From contig NZ_CP058988.1 in NCBI RefSeq assembly GCF_019278565.1, forward strand, positions 3,472,001 to 3,536,000: 64,000 nt of DNA, given 5' to 3'. A model generated the notes under the pieces. It was given only the letters and a program-made list of their open reading frames with translations, did not search any database and had not been told where the DNA came from. The stretch is from Cellulophaga sp. HaHa_2_95 (GTDB taxonomy: Bacteria; Bacteroidota; Bacteroidia; Flavobacteriales; Flavobacteriaceae). A program made the position numbers and the translations under genes. This document shows positions 56,160 through 64,000 of this stretch, piece by piece; position 1 is the stretch's first letter, and each line of letters opens with the position of its first letter.

Positions 56160-56167
56160 CAAAGGTA
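56160..56167 (-). promoter_or_regulatory. -7 element of rnpB (TACCTTTG)
   Basis: On the minus strand TACCTTTG matches TAnnTTTG and places transcription start at the predicted 5' end of the RNase P RNA (about 56154). Confidence 0.55.
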
Positions 56168-56232
56168 ATTTAATTGTTGATAAATTAACTGCTAATAAAC
56201 TATAAATAGCACTTATTCTGCTAAGCTATTTT

Positions 56233-56240
56233 TATATTTG
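56233..56240 (+). promoter_or_regulatory. -7 element of dnaX (TATATTTG)
   Basis: TATATTTG matches TAnnTTTG; transcription from about 56247 would leave the upstream GTG at 56249 virtually leaderless and gives a 41-base leader to the TTG at 56288. Confidence 0.5.
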
Positions 56241-56287
56241 TAATAGCTGTGCTAAACAGTATCATAATTTATAAAAAGCAATACGTA

Positions 56288-58141
56288 TTGGAACCTTTTG
56301 TAGTATCGGCACGAAAATATAGACCGCAAACATTTAAAGATGTAGTTGGGCAGCAAGCTATTACCAATACGCTGTTAAATGCTATTGAAAATAATCATTT
56401 AGCACAAGCTTTATTATTTTGTGGCCCTAGAGGCGTAGGAAAAACTACCTGTGCTCGTATTTTGGCTAAGAAAATTAATGAAGATGGTGAACAGCATCCC
56501 GATGAGGACTATGCATTCAACATTTTTGAGTTAGATGCCGCATCTAACAACTCTGTAGATGACATTCGTAGTTTAACAGATCAGGTTCGTATACCACCAC
56601 AGGTCGGAAAATATAAAGTTTATATTATAGATGAGGTTCACATGCTTTCACAATCTGCATTTAATGCTTTTTTGAAAACATTAGAAGAGCCACCAAAGCA
56701 CGCAATTTTCATATTAGCAACTACTGAAAAGCATAAAATAATTCCTACTATCTTATCGCGTTGTCAAATTTTTGATTTCAAAAGAATAACGGTTAAAGAT
56801 GCTGCAGAATACCTAAAGTATATCGCAGAGAATCAAGGAATTGAAGCTGAAGATGATGCTTTACACATTATTGCCCAAAAAGCAGATGGCGCTATGCGAG
56901 ACGCTTTATCCATTTTCGATAGAGTCGTTAGTTTTGCAGGCAAAAAACTAACCCGTAAAGCCGTTACAGAAAATTTAAATGTCTTAGATTACGATACCTA
57001 TTTTGGAGCTACAGATTTAATATTAGAACACAATATACCTGGATTACTAGTACAGTTTAATGACACGCTTGCAAAAGGATTTGATGGTCATCACTTTATA
57101 ACAGGACTAGCATCACATTTTAGAGATTTAATGGTATGCCAGCATCCATCTACGATAGCGTTGTTAGAAGTTGGTGACGAAGCCAAGAGATTATACCTAG
57201 AACAATCCAAAAAGACTTCTAGCAGCTTTCTAATGAAAGCCATAGATATAGCTAATGATTGTGACATTAAGTATAAGTCCAGTAAAAATCAGCGGCTCCT
57301 AGTAGAACTATCCCTCATGAAATTATCCTCTATCGATTACGATGGAGAAAAAAAAAATCCTAATACCGTAACAAACGAAGATTATATTATTCCAGCTTCC
57401 TTTTTTAAAAGTGAACACTTTAAAAAAGGAACAGCAAATAGCACGAAAGCAAATCATGACACCTTAGTCACCACCAGCGAATTACCGAAAATTGTTGATG
57501 AAAAGATTGATGCGACTGCTCCTATTTTAGATACTCCTGAAGGAACAACAACAGTAGACCGCGCAGAATCATATACCTCTCAAGAGAATCTATCTGAACA
57601 AAAAGTAGAAGAAGCTACTCCTGATGGTCTTGAAGAAGAAAAAAAGCCCGTAGCAAAATTATCAATTAATACACCTAAAAGCAGAGTTTCTGGGCTATCG
57701 TTATCTAGCTTGCGTATAAAAAAAGAGCATCAACTTAACAGAAAGGAAACGGTTATTGATGAAAGCAAACTCCCGAGATCTCCTTTCTCAGAGGAAGATA
57801 TGCAAAAACATTGGGCAGATTTTGTTCATAAAATAGATATTGATGGACGAAAAATATTGGCCTCTAACCTTAATAGCGATACGCCAAAACTGAGAGATAA
57901 TTTCACCATTTGGATTGAACTTCCCAATGGCACCATGAAAAAAGAAATTGAGCGGGAACAGTTTGATTTAATGGAATACTTACGTTCAAAACTAAACAAC
58001 CATTTTATTAAATTACAAATTACTGTAAACGAAACTACTTCCACTAAATTCGCCTTTACTCCTGAAGAAAAATATGAAAAACTAAGGGCCAAAAACCCTG
58101 CAATAGATCTATTAAGACGTGAGTTTGATTTAGATTTGTAG
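56288..58141 (+). CDS. dnaX: DNA polymerase III subunit gamma/tau
   Basis: A clamp-loader ATPase of about 617 residues from TTG at 56288 (MEPFVVSARKYRPQTF), the start that fits the family; a GTG at 56249 would add 13 residues. Walker A is GPRGVGKTTC, Walker B region IDEVHMLSQSAFNA, SRC finger as SRCQIF, and DAASNNSVDDIRSL is the usual strand. The Cys4 zinc module after Walker A is absent: the segment reads KKINEDGEQHPDEDYAFN. The C-terminal half is divergent, charged tau-like sequence. Confidence 0.95.
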   Translation: MEPFVVSARKYRPQTFKDVVGQQAITNTLLNAIENNHLAQALLFCGPRGVGKTTCARILAKKINEDGEQHPDEDYAFNIFELDAASNNSVDDIRSLTDQVRIPPQVGKYKVYIIDEVHMLSQSAFNAFLKTLEEPPKHAIFILATTEKHKIIPTILSRCQIFDFKRITVKDAAEYLKYIAENQGIEAEDDALHIIAQKADGAMRDALSIFDRVVSFAGKKLTRKAVTENLNVLDYDTYFGATDLILEHNIPGLLVQFNDTLAKGFDGHHFITGLASHFRDLMVCQHPSTIALLEVGDEAKRLYLEQSKKTSSSFLMKAIDIANDCDIKYKSSKNQRLLVELSLMKLSSIDYDGEKKNPNTVTNEDYIIPASFFKSEHFKKGTANSTKANHDTLVTTSELPKIVDEKIDATAPILDTPEGTTTVDRAESYTSQENLSEQKVEEATPDGLEEEKKPVAKLSINTPKSRVSGLSLSSLRIKKEHQLNRKETVIDESKLPRSPFSEEDMQKHWADFVHKIDIDGRKILASNLNSDTPKLRDNFTIWIELPNGTMKKEIEREQFDLMEYLRSKLNNHFIKLQITVNETTSTKFAFTPEEKYEKLRAKNPAIDLLRREFDLDL

Positions 58142-58210
58142 TACTGGATACTATAAGAAAGATTTTTTAACTTGTAGGCCACCCTACTATTAGTGCTTAA
58201 TATAAAAAAA

Positions 58211-58792
58211 ATGCTAGGATTAAAACTACCAACAGATCCAAGATGGGTTAATATTGTTGAAAAGAATATAGATGAAATATTAACAGATCACGCCTATTGC
58301 GAGCAGAAAGCAGCCGCTACCGCTATATCTTTAATTGTATCTTTTCCTGAATACACGGAACTTGTACAAGAAATGATAGCTTTAGTTCGTGAAGAAATGG
58401 GACATTTTAAAATGGTTCATGATCGCATTATCGCTAGAGGTCAAATTCTTGGACGTGATCGAAAGGATGAATACGTAGTGCAATTGTTGAAATTTTTCCC
58501 AAAAGGTGGCAGTAGAACTACACAGTTAGTACATAGACTTCTCTATGCAGGACTTATTGAAGCTAGAAGCTGTGAAAGATTCCGTTTACTATCCGAAGAG
58601 TTAGAAGATAAGGAGTTAGCTGATTTCTACCACAAGTTAATGATTAGCGAAGCAGGCCATTATACCATGTTTTTAAAATACGCTAGGCAATACGGTGACC
58701 GCAATGAGGTAAGTCAAAAATGGGAAGACCTTTTAGTACACGAAGCCAACATTATGAAAGACTTAAGTAAAAGCGGCAGTATTCACGGCTAA
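58211..58792 (+). CDS. miaE: tRNA-(ms2io6A)-hydroxylase MiaE-like diiron protein
   Basis: A 193-residue diiron ferritin-like protein from the ATG at 58211 (MLGLKLPTDPRWV); an in-frame GTG at 58193 is less likely. Iron ligands are in DHAYCEQKAA, EEMGHFKMVHDR (ExxH), and EARSCERF/SEAGHYTMF (ExxH). Members hydroxylate the isopentenyl group on A37 of tRNAs. No MiaA/B is in the window. It overlaps the end of the ppx gene by 4 bases, convergently. Confidence 0.92.
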   Translation: MLGLKLPTDPRWVNIVEKNIDEILTDHAYCEQKAAATAISLIVSFPEYTELVQEMIALVREEMGHFKMVHDRIIARGQILGRDRKDEYVVQLLKFFPKGGSRTTQLVHRLLYAGLIEARSCERFRLLSEELEDKELADFYHKLMISEAGHYTMFLKYARQYGDRNEVSQKWEDLLVHEANIMKDLSKSGSIHG

Positions 58793-59688
58793 GGTTTCTT
58801 CGCGTTCGTATCGTAATAAAGCGTTTTTATAATACCGTCAGATAATCCTATTTTAGGAACGTGTATTTTTTTTGCACCGCTCCACTTTGCAGCAGAAAGA
58901 AATATCTTAGTTGCCGGTATAATAACATCTGCCCTATCCGGGTTTAAACCAAGTTCAGAAATACGCTCGTCATACGTAAGACTCTCTAAAAAGCTGTACT
59001 GCGCTTTTAACCAAATTGATGATAAAGGCTCCCCCTCTTTGCGTCCAGAAATTTTATGCAATTTATTGATATTACCTCCTGAACCAATAATAGATACATC
59101 AGGAATATTCCGAACATGTTCTTTAATCCAATCTTCTAATTTTTTCCAAGTTGCTTCGCCTACCATATTATTTAGCAAACGCACTGTTCCTAACTTAAAT
59201 GATTTAGAAATCAATATTTTACCCTGTGTAAACACTGTAAATTCTGTACTTCCTCCTCCTACATCAATATATAAATAAGACTTATCTTTTTGCATTAGCT
59301 GCTTAAGATCTGTAGAAGCAATGATTGCAGCTTCACGTTTTCCATCTATTAACTCAATTGTAATATCCGCTTCGTCTTTAACACGCTTTATAATCTCTAA
59401 ACCATTATTTGCTTCGCGCATCGCAGAAGTAGCACAAGCCATATAGTTCTCTACACCAGCAACATCCATTAACAACTTAAAAGCCTTCATCGTATTAACA
59501 ATACGGTCTGCGTTACGATCCGTAATTTCTCCTACCGTAAAAGAATCTTCCCCTAAACGCACCGGAACCCGTACTAAAGCACTTTTACGAAAAAGAGTGA
59601 CCTTGTTTTTCTCTTCTATAATGTTGTGTGTCAACAATCGGATAGCGTTTGAACCAATATCAATTGCTGCAAATTTTCTTACTTTCAA
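58789..59688 (-). CDS. ppx: Ppx/GppA exopolyphosphatase family protein
   Basis: A 299-residue ASKHA phosphatase. The IDIGSNAIRLL and YIDVGGGSTEFTVF nucleotide and metal segments are clear, and GSGGNINKL is the third. It is short, lacking the C-terminal HD half of E. coli Ppx, as in many Bacteroidota. It follows ppk1 by 13 bases in the same direction, so polyphosphate or (p)ppGpp hydrolysis within that operon is likely. Confidence 0.92.
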   Translation of the reverse strand: MKVRKFAAIDIGSNAIRLLTHNIIEEKNKVTLFRKSALVRVPVRLGEDSFTVGEITDRNADRIVNTMKAFKLLMDVAGVENYMACATSAMREANNGLEIIKRVKDEADITIELIDGKREAAIIASTDLKQLMQKDKSYLYIDVGGGSTEFTVFTQGKILISKSFKLGTVRLLNNMVGEATWKKLEDWIKEHVRNIPDVSIIGSGGNINKLHKISGRKEGEPLSSIWLKAQYSFLESLTYDERISELGLNPDRADVIIPATKIFLSAAKWSGAKKIHVPKIGLSDGIIKTLYYDTNAKKP

Positions 59689-59701
59689 TATTTCTAGTAT
59701 T

Positions 59702-61774
59702 TTAAGATTCTAATTTTGCTTTGTAATAATCATATAGTGCAAATTGAGAACGGACTTCTGGGCCTTTTATCTTTTTGTATGCATTGTCCTGTTTCTGAGA
59801 AAAAATACGTGCTTTTAAATTATCACTCCATGAAATCTCAAAAGTGTCTATCAGCTCCTGCTTAATATCTTTATCATAAATAGGACAACCTACCTCTACT
59901 CTATAGTCTAAGTTTCTAGTCATCCAATCTGCAGAAGTAATAAATATTTTGGGATCCCCGTTATTCCCAAAAATAAACGATCTAGGGTGCTCTAAAAATT
60001 TATCTACCACACTGATGGCTTCAATATTTTCACTCATTCCTTTTACACCAGGAATCAAGCAACAAATACCACGGACAATTAATTGGATTTTAACCCCTGC
60101 ATTACTAGCTTCATATAATTTGTCAACCATTTTATACGAAGTAAAGCTATTCATCTTTATTTTAATGTACGCTTCCTTTCCCGCCTTTGCATTGGCAATT
60201 TCTATGTCAATCAGTTTTTTAAATACATTTTTCGTATAATGTGGAGAAACTATTAAATGTTTGTATTTATTAATCTTGTAGGTAGTCTCAAAGAAATCGA
60301 ACACCTTATTCAACTCTTTTAAAATATCCTCGTTAGCGGTAAACAAGGTATAATCTGTATAGATACGCGCAGTAGCTTCGTTAAAATTACCTGTACTAAT
60401 AAAACCATATCGTTTTATAATATCATTCTCCTCACGCTCTATTAAACAAATTTTACTGTGTACTTTTAATCCCGGAACTCCAAATATTAATTTAACACCT
60501 TCGGCTTGTAATTGCTCTGCATACTCAATATTGGCCTGTTCATCAAAACGTGCCTGAAGTTCTATTTGAACCGTAACTTGTTTTCCATTTTTAACAGCAT
60601 TAATTAATGATGCCGCTACCTGAGAATTATTTGCAAGGCGATACACGGTAATCTTTATGGTTTTCACTTTTGGATCTAAAGCAGCCTCCCGCAAAAACTT
60701 AATGATATATGAAAATGTATGATACGGAGTGTATTGCAAAAAGTCTTTCGTTGCAATAGGTTCAAACAAACTACCTTCCATACTTAAACCTTTAACAGGT
60801 AACGGTGTAATTTTATCATAGAGGAGATCTTGCCTTCCCAAACTAGGGAAACCCATATAATCTCTACGGTTGTGATACCTTCCACCCGGAATAACACTAT
60901 CTGTATCCTCAATATTCATTTTCTCTTTTAGAAAATTAAGGGTGTCTTTTGCGATACTCTTATCGTACACAAAACGAACGGGGTCACTCGTTTTCCGATG
61001 CTCTACACTGCTCGATATTTTTTCAATAAAACTCTTACTTAAGTCGTTATCCATGTCTAACTCTGCATCACGAGTTATTTTTATCATATGAGCAGAAATA
61101 GACTTGTATTCAAACATGTTGAAAATACTCCCTAAACAATAGCGAATAAGGTCATCTAAGATTATAATATAATCTTTACCATCTTCTTTTGGCAATACAA
61201 CAAAACGATCTATTCCCTTAGGAATCTCTATTAAAGCATACCTATTCTCAGAGTTCTTAAGATCTGTTTCTGGTTTTAACACCATTTTTATAGCCAAATA
61301 TGCTGCAGTATCCTTCAATACTGGAAACTCCCTTAAATCATTTAAAATGATGGTCATTAAAACAGGACTCACCTGATTGGCAAAATATGTTTTTATAAAT
61401 TCAGCCTGCTTAGGAGTTATTTCTTTCTCATTTATAATGTAAATGTCTTTAGATTCAAGTTCTTTTTCAATTTCACCAAGAATCTTTAAACTTTCTGTTT
61501 GCTGTTTGATTACAATGTTTGTTATCTGCTCTAGCAAATCTTTAGCAATCTCACCACCCAAAACACTTTTACCTGTTTTACCAGCCTCCACAATACGCTT
61601 TACCGTAGCATAACGAACCTTAAAAAATTCATCTAAGTTGTTAGAAAAAATACCTAAAAAGCGCAACCTTTCAATTAAAGGCACCTTCTTATCCGCAGTT
61701 TCTTGCAACACACGTTTATTAAATTGCAACCAGCTAATTTCGCGATTAATATATTGATTCTTACTTTTTATCAT
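59702..61774 (-). CDS. ppk1: Polyphosphate kinase 1
   Basis: A 690-residue enzyme that polymerises the gamma phosphate of ATP into polyphosphate. N-terminal QYINREISWLQFNKRVLQE, then the central PLD-like half with KVHSKICLIER carrying the phosphorylated His, and the C-terminal HPRSFIFGNNG with SADWMTRNLDYRVEVGCPI. Its start overlaps the sixA stop (ATGA). The three-gene order sixA-ppk1-ppx is one operon. Confidence 0.97.
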   Translation of the reverse strand: MIKSKNQYINREISWLQFNKRVLQETADKKVPLIERLRFLGIFSNNLDEFFKVRYATVKRIVEAGKTGKSVLGGEIAKDLLEQITNIVIKQQTESLKILGEIEKELESKDIYIINEKEITPKQAEFIKTYFANQVSPVLMTIILNDLREFPVLKDTAAYLAIKMVLKPETDLKNSENRYALIEIPKGIDRFVVLPKEDGKDYIIILDDLIRYCLGSIFNMFEYKSISAHMIKITRDAELDMDNDLSKSFIEKISSSVEHRKTSDPVRFVYDKSIAKDTLNFLKEKMNIEDTDSVIPGGRYHNRRDYMGFPSLGRQDLLYDKITPLPVKGLSMEGSLFEPIATKDFLQYTPYHTFSYIIKFLREAALDPKVKTIKITVYRLANNSQVAASLINAVKNGKQVTVQIELQARFDEQANIEYAEQLQAEGVKLIFGVPGLKVHSKICLIEREENDIIKRYGFISTGNFNEATARIYTDYTLFTANEDILKELNKVFDFFETTYKINKYKHLIVSPHYTKNVFKKLIDIEIANAKAGKEAYIKIKMNSFTSYKMVDKLYEASNAGVKIQLIVRGICCLIPGVKGMSENIEAISVVDKFLEHPRSFIFGNNGDPKIFITSADWMTRNLDYRVEVGCPIYDKDIKQELIDTFEISWSDNLKARIFSQKQDNAYKKIKGPEVRSQFALYDYYKAKLES

Positions 61775-62259
61775 TTTCTAAGATATTTTGGCACTAAAGT
61801 TCTTTCTGTTTTTCCTTTTGCAATAGTTTTCCAATGTTCTACATCAAAACTAAGCTGAACAAAACCAGCTGTGGGTACATTATCAATAAACTGACTCCCT
61901 AATGAATTTGCAATTTCGGTAAAGGCGTGATTATGACCAAAAATAAAAACACTATTGAGGTCATTATTTAATTCTTTTATAAATTCAAGTACGGATTCTC
62001 CTGAAAAATCATACAAATCATTCGAAATCTGAAATTTATGTAAAGAAAAATCTAATTCCTTTAGAACTATCATAGCTGTATGTAAAGCCCTATTTGCTGG
62101 ACTAGAAAATGCAGCATCTATAGGTAACTGCCATTCACTAAGTGTTTCGCCCACGGCATGGGCATCTTTGATACCACGTTCTTTTAACGGCCTGTCTCTA
62201 TCCGAAACAGCATATTCCCAAGTAGATTTGCCGTGACGCATTAAATAAATAGTCTTCAA
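61771..62259 (-). CDS. sixA: SixA-type histidine phosphatase
   Basis: A 162-residue phosphohistidine phosphatase. The RHG motif is at residues 8-10 (YLMRHGKSTW), with SSPANRALHTA and FGHNHAFTEI supplying the other active-site residues. The gene overlaps ppk1 by 4 bases at its end. Enzymes of this family act on phosphohistidine; a link with the His-phosphorylated polyphosphate kinase is attractive but unproven. Confidence 0.92.
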   Translation of the reverse strand: MKTIYLMRHGKSTWEYAVSDRDRPLKERGIKDAHAVGETLSEWQLPIDAAFSSPANRALHTAMIVLKELDFSLHKFQISNDLYDFSGESVLEFIKELNNDLNSVFIFGHNHAFTEIANSLGSQFIDNVPTAGFVQLSFDVEHWKTIAKGKTERTLVPKYLRK

Positions 62260-62291
62260 TAGTTTTATTTTAGTTTGATTAGGTATTCTAA

Positions 62292-62936
62292 TTACGGGGC
62301 TAGCCTATCTATTTTCCAATCGATATTCTCTAAGGAAAATCTGATACGGTCATGCAATCTATTAGGTCTCCCTTGCCAGAACTCCATAGAGATCGGCTTC
62401 ACGATGTATCCGCCCCAATTCTTAGGACGCAAAATTTCTTTAGTTTCGTATTCTTTTTCTAGTTCTTTAAGCTTCCCTTCCAATACCTCTCTAGAAGCAA
62501 TTACTGCACTCTGTTCTGAAACTATAGCACCAAGCTTGCTACCATCAGGACGCGATTCAAAATACCCATCAGATAAATTTTCAGGAATTTTCTCTGCCAC
62601 ACCTTTGATAATAATTTGACGTTCCATAAAAGGCCAGAAAAAAGAAACACAGACTTTAGAATTGTTTGCTATAGCTTTTCCTTTTTCACTATCATAATTA
62701 GTATAAAATATAAACCCTTCGTGCGTATATTTTTTTAGCAATACAACTCTACTCTTAGGGAAACCATCTAAACCAATAGTAGAAACTGTCATCGCATTTG
62801 GTTCTTCTACCCCATCAGATGCTTCTGTCTCATAGAACCATTTTTGAAATAGTTCCATGGGATTGTCCGAAATACGCTCTTCCGTGAGCTCGCTTTTTTC
62901 GTATGTTTTTCTGTAGCCTCCTAAATCTTTTTGCAT
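62292..62936 (-). CDS. pdxH: Pyridoxamine 5'-phosphate oxidase
   Basis: A 214-residue FMN oxidase completing pyridoxal phosphate synthesis. The FMN-binding AMTVSTIGLDGFPKSRVVLLKKY, FYTNYDSEKGKAI, FFWPFMERQIIIKG, and the WGGYIVKPISMEFWQGRPNRLHDR C-terminus are all intact. Length matches the family. It lies 32 bases before sixA on the same strand and may share its transcript. Confidence 0.96.
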   Translation of the reverse strand: MQKDLGGYRKTYEKSELTEERISDNPMELFQKWFYETEASDGVEEPNAMTVSTIGLDGFPKSRVVLLKKYTHEGFIFYTNYDSEKGKAIANNSKVCVSFFWPFMERQIIIKGVAEKIPENLSDGYFESRPDGSKLGAIVSEQSAVIASREVLEGKLKELEKEYETKEILRPKNWGGYIVKPISMEFWQGRPNRLHDRIRFSLENIDWKIDRLAP

Positions 62937-63030
62937 CTGATTTTCCCTAATATGTACACTTACAAAGTTCTGAAAAAGATACTAAAAGATGAAGATTACT
63001 GAGTTTAATTATTCAAAAATATTCTATACC

Positions 63031-63936
63031 TTAAAAGTTAAAAACCTTACCATCATCTGCAAGAGAAACAGCTTCGAAAATCTCAGAAGCTTCCTCTTGA
63101 AATAAGTCTATGGATTTGTAGCGGGTAGAATAATGCCCGAGTATCAATTGCCCAACATTTGCTTGCTTAGCAATAGAAGCAGCCTCTTTAGCAGTTGAAT
63201 GCTTTGTTTTGGGCGCAAGTTCTGCCTGTGTTTCCAAAAAAGTAGCTTCATGATACAGTACATCTACATTTTTAATCAAAGGGACAATATCTGGCTTGTA
63301 CGCCGTATCACTACAAAAAGCATAACTTTTGGGCTTGGGCGGATCGAAAGTTAACTCGTCATTAGGTATCACCCTACCATCATCTAAAGTGATGTCACGG
63401 CCATTTTTAATATTTTGAAAATAACAGGTTTCAATTTGGTACCGTTGTGCTGCTTCTACATCTAAAGTTCTAGCGGCTAATTTTTCCTCAAATAAAAATC
63501 CGTTAGTATATACCCGATGACTTAGCGGAATAGTCTTAACCGTTACTTTATCATCCTCATAGATTAATTCAGATTCCTTTGAAGTTAGTTCATGAAAAAT
63601 AAGTTTATAATTAGTCCATGAATTTCCTAATCTCAGCAACAGATTTATAGCTTCTTCAATTCCCTTAGGTCCATAAATATGCATTTCTGAATCCCTACCC
63701 AGCAATCTAAATGTGGAAACCAAACCAGGTAAACCAAAAAAATGATCTCCATGAAGGTGCGAGATGAAAATATGATTAATTTTTGAGAATCTAATTTTAT
63801 GCTTTCTTAGCTGTACTTGTGTGCCCTCTCCACAATCTATTAGAAACATGTGGTTTTTTATTTCAAGAACCTGAGACGTAGGGTTCGTCATTGTTCTAGG
63901 AGTAGCTGCATAACAACCCAGTATTGTTAATTTCAT
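63031..63936 (-). CDS. rnz: Ribonuclease Z
   Basis: A 301-residue metallo-beta-lactamase-fold tRNA 3' endonuclease. The HLHGDH motif gives His60, His62, Asp64 and His65; CFCSDT-like AFCSDTAYKPD and the YHEATF segment and LILGHYSTRY supply the other metal ligands. Removes 3' trailers from tRNAs lacking CCA, such as the tRNA-Ser in this window. Intact. Confidence 0.95.
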   Translation of the reverse strand: MKLTILGCYAATPRTMTNPTSQVLEIKNHMFLIDCGEGTQVQLRKHKIRFSKINHIFISHLHGDHFFGLPGLVSTFRLLGRDSEMHIYGPKGIEEAINLLLRLGNSWTNYKLIFHELTSKESELIYEDDKVTVKTIPLSHRVYTNGFLFEEKLAARTLDVEAAQRYQIETCYFQNIKNGRDITLDDGRVIPNDELTFDPPKPKSYAFCSDTAYKPDIVPLIKNVDVLYHEATFLETQAELAPKTKHSTAKEAASIAKQANVGQLILGHYSTRYKSIDLFQEEASEIFEAVSLADDGKVFNF

Positions 63937-63952
63937 AAAAAAATATCTTGTT

Positions 63953-64000
63953 TTACGGCATAAACTTTTCTACGTCTTCTGCCGTAAATTTATGTTCAAA
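63953..64000 (-). CDS. C-terminal 15 codons of an upstream gene
   Basis: The minus strand encodes a C-terminus reading FEHKFTAEDVEKFMP followed by TAA at 63953-63955. It lies 16 bases before the ribonuclease Z start and the rest of the gene is beyond the window, so no family can be assigned. Confidence 0.55.
   Translation of the reverse strand, partial: FEHKFTAEDVEKFMP

Overview
The window is AT-rich bacterial chromosome from a marine member of the Flavobacteriaceae (Bacteroidota). The grounds are a TonB-dependent receptor with a CarboxypepD-like N-terminus, TAnnTTTG promoter elements, lipoproteins of Bacteroidota type, a DUF3822 protein next to rsmD, alginate lyases, and a P450/ferredoxin/reductase cluster of the kind known from red-alga-degrading Zobellia and Formosa. 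The genus cannot be fixed from the sequence alone. I see no phage, insertion sequence or CRISPR array. Most of the window is orderly chromosomal gene content with a few accessory islands.

Region by region. 1-2.4 kb: a truncated OprC/NosA-type copper TonB receptor (CxxxM and HxM copper motifs visible) behind a small Cys-motif protein. 2.4-3.8 kb: cardiolipin synthase. 3.9-9.6 kb: an AraC regulator divergent from a five-gene operon of P450, [2Fe-2S] ferredoxin, ferredoxin reductase, zinc alcohol dehydrogenase and esterase, matching the 6-O-methyl-D-galactose oxidative demethylation system of porphyran degraders. 9.6-11.5 kb: an exported hypothetical protein, an M23 peptidase and a MarC protein. 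11.7-15.5 kb: a peroxide-defence block (peroxiredoxin-like protein, OxyR with its redox cysteines, exported catalase, exported ankyrin protein) with a palindrome between oxyR and katA. 15.8-17.7 kb: a repeat lipoprotein with EF-hand-like loops and a tail-fibre-like coiled-coil protein. 18.2-18.4 kb: tRNA-Pro and tRNA-Ser.

18.5-29.5 kb holds housekeeping genes: a PgpH-like HD phosphohydrolase, thiolase, an NlpC/P60 protein whose catalytic Cys is Ser, a TPR protein downstream of gyrA, and clpC. 29.7-32.4 kb: a small hypothetical gene, an unlisted 59-residue membrane protein gene, a gene broken by two compensating poly-T frameshifts, and nnr. 32.5-39 kb: the threonine operon, with a good TTTG-N19-TAnnTTTG promoter and a Thr-rich 27-codon leader peptide before thrA; an acyltransferase and an exported protein sit between thrB and thrC. 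39-42 kb: two tandem PL7 alginate lyase lipoproteins, one with CBM6 and F5/8C domains, each preceded by tandem TTGGTnnACCAA operators at 13-bp spacing and followed by related terminators. 42.2-46.1 kb: gcvT, glutaminase, an SDR protein, a pterin dehydratase and yebC.

47.3-53.1 kb (minus strand): a compact run from a RecD-like helicase through DUF4126, kdsB, a HAD phosphatase, a CAT-like acyltransferase, a KdnB-like Kdo 8-oxidase and a PlsC-like acyltransferase, pointing to 8-amino-Kdo lipid A/LPS chemistry. 53.2-58.8 kb: a membrane protein, DUF3822, rsmD, a LURP-one-like protein, RNase P RNA (minus strand), dnaX without the usual zinc cysteines, and miaE. 58.8-64 kb (minus strand): a sixA-ppk1-ppx polyphosphate operon, pdxH, rnz, and the last 15 codons of a further gene running off the end.
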